Below, one piece after another: positions 48,793 to 62,846 of a DNA stretch of 64,000 nt. The notes below the pieces were generated by a model. The model had not been told where the DNA came from. It made no database searches and saw only the letters and a list, made by a program, of their open reading frames with translations. The position numbers and the translations under genes are program-made. The DNA is from Pterobdella sp. o SKG-2022 (lineage: Eukaryota; Annelida; Clitellata; Hirudinida; Piscicolidae), in NCBI GenBank assembly GCA_964035795.1, contig OZ038320.1:19982589-20046588 (forward strand), written 5' to 3'. Position 1 is the stretch's first letter, and every line of letters starts with the position of its first letter.

Positions 48793-51420
48793 ATATTTTA
48801 TCAAATTAGACTTTACGGTGATCTGAAATTTTATATAACGAAATCGCACGTCAACTTACGTTTGTATTAAATTTTTATATGAATTTAAACATATGGATAC
48901 AGCTTTGTAACCTATATGTGCTTTTAATAAAATATTGAAAATTATATTATCAACAGCTTCGAGTGAATGTAAAAATGTATGATTTAAATTATATTTTTGA
49001 AACACAAACATTTTTTGAATTTTCATCATGTCTGATTCATGTTTTTTTTAAATAAATGAAGTTAAAATAATTTCATTCATGATGTAACAAGAGAATATTC
49101 TAGTTGCTAAGCAACTACCGAGATAGCCCCCACTGATTTTTAATCTAATTCATTTTTCTATTTTAATTATTTTCACCTTGTCATTTCCGGTAAAATTCAA
49201 TTTTTTTCGTCGAATAGTTTTGGCGTATAATAGAGAGTTCTTTGAGAATTCGAAATCAAATAAAATTTTCTTAAATTTAGAATAAAAAGAAACTTTGTTG
49301 AAAAACTATGAAAGAAAAAAATTTTGAAACAAGAAAATAATAAAATGACATATTTGCCCTTATCTAACACAGGTCTCAGTAAAGTAAATATTTTGGCACG
49401 TGATTTGAAAATTTAAACTCTTCAATAGCCATTGGTCAGTGGTTTCTATAGTGATTATGATGAGAAAAATGATTCAGAGAGTAGAAAATAAGATTGGATC
49501 TTAACTAAGATTGTGACGTTGATAAGACCGAGTGACGCCATTGCTTGATGACGTAACACCTCCACGTTGGCAATTTTAAGAGTCTAAATAATTATCGAAA
49601 ATACTTGCATATTGGATAATATTATGAAAAATATCTCAGTAATAATTAAATTCATTTCGAATTTGAAAGAGTGTTTTTAGATACGTTTGTTATAAGACTA
49701 CTTTCAATATTTTTCAATTATAAAAGTCTGTGAGCTTCTTTTTGAAGAAAATGAACCAAAATAAAATCAAATTAGTTGGGATGTTTTCATAAAACCACAT
49801 TTGTTTTCAGATTAACTTAATTGACAAACTTTTAATAAGAAATAAGGTAAAATCAAAAATAGGTGATAAATTTATTCAAAAACATTTTTAAAAATAACTA
49901 CATCTTATAGAGTGGGATAAAAACGTAGAGCACATACAAAACCACACATAATAACTATGCACATCAAGATACGGAAGTGAGTTGAAATACTGGCTTGTGT
50001 GTAAGGATATTTTCGTTGGCCTCTGTAAGAAAAATCATTTTATGCGGCTATGCATGTTTTCTTCAAAATTCATTTCATATTTGATAATAATTTTTTAATT
50101 TTTACTGATATTAACTAAGAAAAATTAATGATTTCATTGATCAAAAATATTTTTAAAAAGCATAAATAGATAGAATGAAGTTCGCAAGCCACCACATCAA
50201 ACAACTGTCACAATGTAGTAATTCAAAATCACAGAGCAAGTAGAAGCCGATGTAATCATGCACATGCCTGCACATATTGTCCTCACAATATTCAATTCTT
50301 CAGCCAAAAATTTCCTTCATCCATCAGTCACAATCAAATTTTTCATACTTTTTTTATACAGTATATGAACTTTTCATAGATAGATTATAGTTCACCATTA
50401 ATATAAATTAGGATATCTTATATGCTAATCAAAACCATAAAAATGTCATTGCTTGCTGTCTATTTTTGGTTCTATTACTATATCTGAAACAAAAATATAC
50501 TAATTTAACGAAGAATAGTATCAAAATGTGTTTTCAATATCTTTCTTTATATAATTAACATTTCATTATTTCTTAAAAAGTTAATTAAGTACAAATATCT
50601 TTAAAGTTGTATGCCGAAAAAATCCTTTAAGCTTGAAATGCAATCTATAACTTTATTAAAAAATTAAATAAACAAATTTTTCTTTTTTCAAGCTACTTTT
50701 TTCGAACTCTATATTGACTGACGTACTGTATTTTAGTATAATGCTCCACCTTATAAATCATCAATTCACTCTTTAGAGTGTTATTTAGTTTAATTTGGTT
50801 TAGAAAATTTGAGAAGTTTCTCTTTTCTCTCATAATTCGTGCATTGATAGTTGACCATTAAATGACAAATTTAAGGCTGCTATCTAACTTCGCAGCACAA
50901 TTGATTACAAAAAACTTCATATTAATTTTTTTCAATTTTGTATATACTTTTATTATTATTTTATCTTTAACAACAAGTTAAACGTTAATAGAAATAAAAG
51001 TGATGCATTTATTAGAATGGCACAAGACTGATTTCATAAAGTAAAAGTTCTTCGTTAGCAGAATTTCAATGATCAACTGGAAAACACAAATTTTGAAAAA
51101 ACCTTGTTAAAAACTTAAATAACTGTATTTGAACATTTTTTTGCCAAGAAACTTGGACTTTGGCCAAATTTTTGCTAAAACTTGATGATTAAACTTTAGT
51201 CTAAAATGACCATGTTTTTATGAAAATGCTTTAAAAAATAAAATAATGTCTGCCTATGAATTATAATATGTACGTTTATTGTGACAGCTTGAATGGATCA
51301 GGTTTTATTTGCCACGTGAATTTTTTCCAAGTGTCTTTTTGAATGGTTATATTTTCATGAATCTTTTTATTAAAAATAAGTCTTAATATTTTTTCATTTT
51401 TTATCTAATACACAATTTTC
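48793..51420. other. Intergenic after ETS gene; few motif-like sites, no gene
   Basis: AT-rich. It contains a perfect 13-bp palindrome GTTGCTAAGCAAC (49103-49115), shaped like an RFX X-box, and three TGACG cores (49513, 49532, 49549). No exon was recognised on either strand. Confidence 0.4.
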
Positions 51421-51494
51421 ACTTATATTTTGAAAATTAACTTTTCAGAGACGTCGTATGTATTTTTCTTCGATATTTTGTAACGAACAAAATC

Positions 51495-51565
51495 AAAAAA
51501 GAGGAATTTTTAATACATTTATTGAGAATCCAAAGCTATAATTTTTGATAAGTTTAGTCTCATTA
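51495..51565 (-). repeat. Dispersed AT-rich repeat, copy A
   Basis: AGAGGAATTTTTAATACATT and the following 40 bp match, inverted, the right arm of the repeat at 57005-57195; the shared part includes GATAAGTTTAGTC. Similarity extends left to about 51430 (GAGACGTCGTATGT). No coding capacity. Confidence 0.7.
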
Positions 51566-51609
51566 TAAAACTTAACTATCGTCATAATATTTCACACACT
51601 AACAAAAAA

Positions 51610-51972
51610 CATGGAAGCATGGAAAACGCTTGGTCTGGGACGCAACAGTTTTCGACGCTTTCTCCAAGTCTAAATTTATCACCAGCTCCATCAAGTTGGG
51701 TTCTACTGCAAAATCTGCAAAAATATTAAAAAAACCGCAAATATCAGGGCTTGGTAGGCAACTTCCATTTTCAACCCGTGGCATTCGAGACAACGGGCTG
51801 CTGCGGGCCCTCAACCGGCAGCTTTATTGAGGAGTTAGATAAAAAACTTTTCAAAGCGACTGAAGACCCTTTGGAGGCAGTCTGGTTGCGCCAGAAGATT
51901 TCCCTGGCAATTTTCCGCGTTAATGCTACCAGCATTCTTTCCTGTCTCCGTTCTCCTTCCTCTTTTTTTTAA
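51610..51972 (+). mobile_element. Non-LTR retrotransposon C-terminal fragment, relatively GC-rich
   Basis: Two overlapping frames give KRLVWDATVFDAFSKSKFIT, then GNFHFQPVAFETTGCCGPST and LEAVWLRQKISLAIFRVNAT. The order LVWD.T..D - F.F.P.A.ET.G..G - L.QR.S.AI.RGNA is a block I associate with the extreme carboxy terminus of reverse-transcriptase polyproteins in many animals. It has a frameshift near 51750. No RT core is nearby, so it is a 5'-truncated end. Confidence 0.6.
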
Positions 51973-52910
51973 GTGTAGTTTTATTTTGAAGTTTTTGTCG
52001 TTAATTTTTTTTTGTTTTTAGTTAGTGTATAAATTCTCAAAACGTTAGCGAAAAAAATTAAATCGTAACTATGGTTTTATAGTAATTCAAAGACTATAGT
52101 TAAGAATTCGTTAATTATTCATAAAAAATAGAAGTTATTTTAATTTAAATGCTATTGTTTCAAATAATTAATTGTTCAAAATAGTATTTTTAAAAAAATA
52201 ATTTTCTAAACGATATCAAATTTTATCAAAAGAACTCCGTTCAAATTTTTTCAAATCTTTTAATATTGGATTCTTGACATTGATATTAACTACGAGTTGT
52301 GGGTTATTATAGCCATTGAAAACAGAATTGTGCTTTTTTATTTCAAGGCTCTTTCTTACCAAGAGATTTTTTGTAGTGAAAACTTGTTTTTTTCTTTTTA
52401 AGCTTGTAAATACTCAGGAGTCTTCCAGTTTATTTTTCTATGGTTACAATGGGGATTAGCAAACATGCTCGCTATTGAACGGATGAAGAGTAGAAGGGGT
52501 CTTAGAGATACTTCTATAGAGTCGACTAATATGTCATTTCATTTCTTTTCAACCTTTTCAGAGGTAAATAATGTCTGATCTTCCAAAGTTAAAGTTATGG
52601 AAAATAAAAACTATAAATAACCTTCACAAAAATTGAAAATCCAAGAAGTAAAACTTTTTATTAATTTTCTGATGGCTCTCTATAAAGTTGAAAGAAGCTA
52701 TGAAATCTCATCAACATAAAATAAGGTAGTTCATTTCTTGAAAGTAGGTAACATGATATAAGTTGTTGTATATGACTTATTTAGATAACATAATAATAAA
52801 AAAAAAAAAAAATAATATAAAAAACAATACAATAAAAATTGATAATGTAAAAAAAGTATAAGCATTTCTGTAAAATTTGAACATGAAAATATTTAATTGA
52901 AGAAACAGAA
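51973..52910. other. AT-rich spacer, nothing recognised
   Basis: No coding or structural feature that I can support, apart from a homopolymeric A run at about 52799-52812. Confidence 0.4.
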
Positions 52911-52914
52911 GTTT

Positions 52915-53073
52915 TTTTTAGATCTTCCTTAAGTCGGCTCATATTGGGGTTTCGTTAGCTCGACAGATGTTTCATAGGGCACTACTTGTGTACTTAATGT
53001 TGGCCCACGTGGGATCGAACCCGGTAAATTTAGATAATTAGTTTAATGTTCTACCACTGAGCTATACGGGCCG
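52915..53073 (-). mobile_element. tRNA-derived SINE, copy 2
   Basis: Read on the minus strand: tRNA-like head with TAGCTCAGTGGTAGAAC and GGGTTCGATCCC, then CACAAGTAGTGCCC, GAGCTAACGAAACCCCAATA and an A-rich end (T-run 52912-52919 on the plus strand). Head and tail match copy 1 at 38618 with scattered differences, including the anticodon position. It is full length, so it gives the unit length of about 155-175 bp. Confidence 0.82.
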
Positions 53074-53469
53074 AAATAATAAAATATATGAAATTAATGT
53101 TGAACAAGTTTTAAAGTCTAATTTCAAACTTATTCTTCGGAAAACAACTTAAAAAGCCCAAAGATTTTAAAAAATAAATGCTGCATTTTCCCTTAAAAAC
53201 TTATATCAAATGGAAATTTGAAAAATAACATGAATAAATAAAGAAAACAAGATGGTGTAATTTGAAGCATATTCTTTGAATAACAAACCTACAAATGGCG
53301 ACAGAACTTCAAAATGAATTCACTTCATGAAGAAATGAAAGGGGTCAAAAAAAGCATACCACCACAAAAAAAAATCATTCATAGGAAAAGGTTTGGCCCC
53401 CTTGTAAAAAGCCGGAAATAGAACAGAGGTGAATTGAAAAACAACTTCAGTATATAAACACATAAATCT

Positions 53470-54275
53470 GTCTTAATTCTATTCTTTCCTGGAGTGACTG
53501 CATGCATCTTGAACTAAATCCTTCTAAATTCAACTTCATCTATCTTTCTAGGTCCAAATCTTTCCCTTTTTCTTTTTCTTCCGTTACGATCTTCTCGGAC
53601 CTTACAATTTATCTCTCCTCTACTGTTCGAAGTCTTGGTTATTTTCTTGATTCTTCCCTTTCTTTCGAACCTCAAATTCTCTCTGTTTCTTCTTTTTGTT
53701 TCTACCACCTACGTCGTCTCTCTTTTCACCTCGGTGATGCTTCTCTCAAGATTCTTGTCTGCTCTTTTGTTCTCTCCCGTTTAGATTACTGCAACTCTTT
53801 ATACTATAATCTTCTTAAAGCTTCCTTCTACCCTCTTACTAAAGCTTTCAACTCTGCTGCACGTCTGTTTTCTAATACTCTTATATTTTTTCATATCTTT
53901 CCATCTCTTACTGATCTTCACTCGCTACCTTTTCACTTTCACTCTTCCTTCAAAATCTGCTCTCTCATGCATAGAATCTCTCAGGCTAATTCACTTTTTT
54001 ATCTTTCTAATCTCCTATTACTTCCTAAACGTGCTGGCCCACGGTTTTTACCCGCTTCAAGCCCTCCATTATCTTTCCTTCTCATTCCTACGCTAAAACT
54101 GCTTTTTCTTTCTTTGGTGCATTTCTCTAGAACTCTCTTTCTCCGAATCTCAAATCTTATCCTTATTCTATTTTTTTTTAAATCTGAAAACTCGCCTTTA
54201 TGAGCAGTTCATATCAGAGAGCCACTGAACGATGTGAAGAGGCGCTATATAAGTTCATTACATTATTATCCTTAT
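53470..54275 (+). mobile_element. CR1/L2-like LINE 3' end
   Basis: The frame 53502-54203 is the C-terminal part of a CR1/L2-type ORF2: CMHLELNPSKFNFIYLSRSK, STVRSLGYFLDSSLSF, SRLDYCNSLYYNLLKA, FNSAARLFSNTL, SLTDLHSLPFHFH. It stays open for 233 codons. After the stop it ends with GAGGCGCTATATAAGTTCAT (54240-54259) and an ATT-rich tail, the usual 3' end of L2-type elements. The coding strand is unusually CT-rich. The RT core is missing (5' truncation). Confidence 0.85.
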
Positions 54276-54594
54276 CATAATGAAAATTTTTGAAAGAATG
54301 AAAAAATTTGAAGTCAAAGTCTCAATAATCTCATAAAAAATTTTATTCAAATTAAATAATTGTTTTTTTACCCAAAAAATTGTATGAATTATTTATACGC
54401 TTGAATAAAAAATCTACTATACGATAAAAAAAAAGTCGAAAAATTAAACTGTTTGAAAAAAAAAATTTAATGATACAAGAACTATTTACACGTTTGAATG
54501 AAAAATATATTATGTAATAAGAAAATAAACTATTTCAAAATATTAAATTTTTTTTCACTTTTAAGATAATTTTAAAGTGTTCAATAACGAGTGT

Positions 54595-54830
54595 TTTTCA
54601 GTCGCAGCACACTCAAAACACACATAACGACAAACTCACAAAAACATATTTGATTGGTTCACAAACTTTTACAAAAGTTAAAATAAATAATATTTAATTA
54701 TCGTACAATATGTATTTATATTACAATTGATATTTTTCATTATTGATTTTGGGCTTTATCTTCAACCAATCAAATATGTTTTTTTCGCTGTGTTTTGGTT
54801 TTGCTGCGAAAAAAACGTTATTAATCTTTA
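54595..54830. repeat. MITE-like inverted repeat sharing sequence with the long-TIR element
   Basis: The left part (CGCAGCACACTCAAAACACA ... AACATATTTGATTGGTT) and the right part (AACCAATCAAATATGTTTTT ... TTTTGGTTTTGCTGCG) are inverted copies separated by about 100 bp. The core AACATATTTGATTGGTT is identical to a segment in both arms of 27171-29610. It ends about 150 bp before the start codon of the 588-aa gene. Confidence 0.7.
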
Positions 54831-54981
54831 CTTGTTTTTATAGAAAAGATTCATTTTGGTCGAATTGTGAAAGTTTTTGAAATTATATTTGAAAATTGAA
54901 CACATAATTTGAAAAACTTTTCAATAGCTTGATTTTATTTTCAATAATTTATAACTATTTAAATGGGAAAAACGTTATAAG

Positions 54982-56748
54982 ATGAACGATATTTTAGATT
55001 TAGAAATCTTAGATGAAGTTGGCATAAATTTCGTCGAAGCAGATATAATTGAAAATACTCCAAAAATTAATTCAACTAATGAAAACATAAAATCCACTTT
55101 CGCAAAGACTGAGGAAAAAAATAATTTCAATTATCAAAAAGGTAACTTTTTTTCATTAAAGTCTTCATCATTTAATCAAAATGCCAAAAGATTCACTCGA
55201 CCAATTTTAAACAAAATACCTTTGCTAAAAACACCAATTCATCCATTTATACCTCCAGCAAGTATTGCAAATTTTAATGCTAAAGATAATTTCAAGATGC
55301 TTAAGTCAAATATTCCATATAAAATCAGCTATTTCGAAAAAAGAGTTAAAGAATCAGTTTTAATGAACTTGAAAAATGAAGAAAGTGCTAAATTAAACAG
55401 ACCTATCTCAAAACAAAAATGTTATATTAATAAAAGAGCTAATGAATCACTGAAAAAAGCATTGAATATATTAATCAAGCAAAAAGCTTTAAATGAAGGA
55501 GAATTGAAAGAAATTACAAGAAAAAGTTATATAAATAACATTTCAAAAGATTATAAAAAATTCAATGGTACAAAATATGATAGAATTAAAACAGCTTTTT
55601 TTAAAGAATTTATTAAAGATGAACATTCTAATGGGGCATTAAGCAAAAAATCATCTAATCATTACAATACAGATTTGAGAATGACTAGTATTGATAATTT
55701 ATATAATAAAACCAGTGCAAAAAATCCTACTTATTTTAAAGATTTTGGAGACATTGTTGATGAAAAAGTTGATACAAAAAAAAATTTTCTTTTATCTTCA
55801 CCAAGTTCTTTATTCTCTTTTTCAACACTAGATAAAAAACAAAATAATTTTGTTCCACTCAAATTACGTATGCCGGACTCTCCAAAAAGAACTGATTTAT
55901 ATAAAGTTGGTGAAAAATTCTTTCCAGAAAATTATAGAAAATCACATCAGCTTCCAAAGAAATATGGAAAATATGAAAAAGATCATCATATTCGGCCTCT
56001 TTTAGATGATTGTTTTTTTAAAAAAAATTCAGACATTAGGTTACATATGCCTGAAACTCCAAAACCAAAAGACAGATACATAGATGGTGTGTCACATTTT
56101 TCTGCTAGGCATGATCACTCATCACATTATCAGCCTTCAAATAAATACAAACAAAACAGAGAATTTTCCTATATTCAACCTCACTCAAGAAAATTTTCTG
56201 ATGACTTGAATCATATAAAACCCTACAACAAAGAGTTGTCCTACGAGATGAAATATGGCTCAAAGTTGAAAATTGATAAAGCTTTGGATAAAAGTATTTC
56301 TTTTGATCACAATTCTTATGGAACAAATACTAGTAAAAATCTTTCATCAAATGGTTATAACTATAATGTCAGTGAAAGGTCTGATGCAAGGAATTCACAT
56401 AAAAGTTTCAATAGGACTGAAAGAACTCAAAAAGAAATATATGGAAGAACTAGACAAAGAAGCACTGATAATCCTAGGAAACGTTCAAGATCAGAGATTG
56501 TTGAAGAGTCATATAATCAAAATAAATACATGAAGAGTGATAAAACATATGAAAAAAGTAATTCAAGTAAATTTATAGACAAGAATGATTACTGCAGTTA
56601 TTTAAGGAATCTTGGAAGAGAACATGATGATTCAAGTGAAAAACTCAATGAAAGAAAGATACAGAGTACAAGAGAAGATAGTTTGAGTAAATGCATCCAA
56701 AAAATTTGCACAGAGGCACTTCGTAAACGACAAAGGCGTGAATTTTGA
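54982..56748 (+). CDS. Uncharacterised 588-aa single-exon protein with an internal MP-(S/T)PK repeat
   Basis: I do not recognise this protein. One open frame with no intron, from ATG 54982 to TGA 56748, unlike the intron-rich genes around it. The product is very hydrophilic, rich in K, S, N, R and E, without signal peptide or membrane helix. Two segments are related: LRMPDSPKRTDLYKVGEKFF (residues about 294-313) and LHMPETPKPKDRYIDGVSHF (about 354-373). Each has a proline-directed (S/T)PK site. The C-terminal third is basic with RTRQRSTDNPRKRSRSEIVE and ends KICTEALRKRQRREF, which looks like nuclear-localisation sequence. A nuclear, phosphorylated, disordered protein is plausible; function unknown. 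It is convergent with the LRP2BP-like gene, 64 bp from its stop codon. Confidence 0.75.
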   Translation: MNDILDLEILDEVGINFVEADIIENTPKINSTNENIKSTFAKTEEKNNFNYQKGNFFSLKSSSFNQNAKRFTRPILNKIPLLKTPIHPFIPPASIANFNAKDNFKMLKSNIPYKISYFEKRVKESVLMNLKNEESAKLNRPISKQKCYINKRANESLKKALNILIKQKALNEGELKEITRKSYINNISKDYKKFNGTKYDRIKTAFFKEFIKDEHSNGALSKKSSNHYNTDLRMTSIDNLYNKTSAKNPTYFKDFGDIVDEKVDTKKNFLLSSPSSLFSFSTLDKKQNNFVPLKLRMPDSPKRTDLYKVGEKFFPENYRKSHQLPKKYGKYEKDHHIRPLLDDCFFKKNSDIRLHMPETPKPKDRYIDGVSHFSARHDHSSHYQPSNKYKQNREFSYIQPHSRKFSDDLNHIKPYNKELSYEMKYGSKLKIDKALDKSISFDHNSYGTNTSKNLSSNGYNYNVSERSDARNSHKSFNRTERTQKEIYGRTRQRSTDNPRKRSRSEIVEESYNQNKYMKSDKTYEKSNSSKFIDKNDYCSYLRNLGREHDDSSEKLNERKIQSTREDSLSKCIQKICTEALRKRQRREF

Positions 56749-56812
56749 AAAATATTTTGTCATCTAATAGTTTATTGGAACTTCAACAAACATTGTTTTC
56801 TAGTTATAAATG

Positions 56813-61022
<4,210 letters not shown>

Positions 61023-61129
61023 GTTTTGTTTAAAAGTTTTTGGTAAGTATTATTGTTTCTATAGAAACAAAGTCTACTTTTAAAGTGCCTCTCAAAAGTT
61101 AATTCAAGTTGAAACGACGTATTTTCCAA
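61023..61129. promoter_or_regulatory. 107-bp bidirectional promoter with X-box-like palindrome
   Basis: This spacer separates the start codons of the LRP2BP-like (-) and RCCD1-like (+) genes. It contains the 18-bp perfect palindrome TTGTTTCTATAGAAACAA at 61053-61070. Its inner 14 bp GTTTCTATAGAAAC (61055-61068) fit the RFX/DAF-19 X-box consensus RYYNYYATRRNRAC at every position. RFX factors drive ciliary genes in animals. The motif fit is seen directly; the function is inferred. Confidence 0.55.
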
Positions 61130-62579
61130 ATGAAATTTTGTTATGGTTTTGGTTTCAATAAATTTAAACAAATATCCAATGAAAATGTTGTTTCTATTCA
61201 TCAGCCAACCAGACTTAAATTCGAGTTCGATGAAACTTTTGGAATATGGAGTTCAAAAGAAATGGCCAAAAATGAGTCAATTCATGAACTTAATCATATA
61301 GAAATCACATGGAATAAAATATATACTTTGATGAAACGCTTGTGTTTGAATGAAACTATTGATAACTCTGGGAATAGTAAAAAAGAAGAGACACTTTTTT
61401 CTAATGAAAAAAAAGTGAACTTGGATTGCTTCATAGTGTTCAATAATTCAATGATATCATATAGCATAAAAAATAAAAGAAATCTAAATTTGGTAAAAAA
61501 TTTGAGTGATCAAATTGGTAAGAAAGATGTGTTAATCTGTCCCTACATCTTTTCAAAGAGTTTAGATGGAATTGAACAAAATGAAAAAATTTCAAGTTTT
61601 AGTTGCCAACAATTTGATTCAGTTTTATATGCTTTGTTAGATTCAATGGAAGTTTACAAATTATTACTGCAAAATAAAAATAAAAAAGATGAAAATATAT
61701 TTGTTTTTAAGCATTTAACATTCAATTTTTTTTCAAATAATATGAAAATTAAGCTAATTTCATGTGGCCATCATCATACGCTTTTTTTATCAACTCTGGG
61801 TATTCCAACTTTACAATTTATTCTATTCTTTTCATCATTATTATATTTTTTTCAAGGTCAAGTTTGGAGCTCAGGAATTGGAAACCAAGGTCAATTAGGC
61901 CATGGAAATGCAGAATCATCTCATGAACCAAAAATTATAGAAGCTTTATTAGGGATTCGAATAGTTAAAATAGCTGCAGGAGGGTGGCACAGTATAGCCA
62001 TAAGTGATGAGGGGGATGTTTTTGTTTGGGGATGGAATAACTATGGCCAACTAGGTCTCAAAACAGAAGATGGTTCCATAGAAAAAACAAATGAAAACAA
62101 CTTTTTAATTTCTGATAGCATTCCTGATAAAAATCTTGAGCCTATTCAAATTCAATTTGTACCAACAGTGTTAGAAATCACCACATATAAAAATAATAAT
62201 TCACTCATGGACTCTAAAGACCTTTCTGACAATATTGAATCACCATTTAAAATACCAAAGACCTTAGAAAGTTTACACGAATTTCATGAAAACGTATCAA
62301 TAGTTGATATTTGCTGTGGTTCTCGTCACACTTTAGCCTTATCACAGGATAACAAAGTATATGCATGGGGTTGGAACAAATATGGTCAATTGGGAGTGAA
62401 ACAAAATGGAAAAATAATTCAAGGTGAAATTGAATTTTATTCCCTAATAATTTGCTCAATTTTCATTAGTTTGAAAAATAATTTCAGATTTTCCAGTTGA
62501 ATTAACATTTTTTAACAACAAATATGTGGAAAAAATCTACGCAGGCTCTTGGAATAGTGTGGTTGTATGTAGAGAGTAA
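61130..62579 (+). CDS. RCCD1: RCC1-domain protein, RCCD1-like
   Basis: RCCD1 is a small RCC1-fold protein, known in vertebrates as a partner of the JmjC protein KDM8/JMJD5. Three exons: 61130-61799, 61857-62423, 62488-62579; 1329 nt, 442 aa (human 376). The ATG at 61130 is chosen because MKFCYGFGFNKFKQI aligns with the GFGFCGFGQEL start of RCCD1. RCC1 blades: GHHHTLFLSTLGQVWSSG, GNQGQLGHGNAESSHEPKII, AAGGWHSIAISDEGDVFVWG, WNNYGQLGL, CGSRHTLALSQDNKVYAWGW, NKYGQLGV, and the last YVEKIYAGSWNSVVVCRE. Intron 1 is 57 nt, in frame and free of stops. The N-terminal third is poorly conserved, as in the family. It is convergent with the NIPA gene (267 bp between stop codons). Confidence 0.85.
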
Positions 62580-62846
62580 TAAATAGCATTTAATATACAT
62601 TATAAATATATCTTTATTAAATCCTTGATTAGTTTGAGAAGCTATAATTTGAAACCTTGATTTTATTATAAATAATACAAGCATCTTTGATCTTTTTTAC
62701 ATTGATATATTGAATAAAAGACGAAAACTAAAGAAGCTAAATTGTATGAAATTTTATAAATTAAAAGTTAAAACTAAATTTAAAAACAATAACTAATATT
62801 TTAATTTTTTGAGATTTTGAACTTTGTTTTGAAATACATGTCATCG

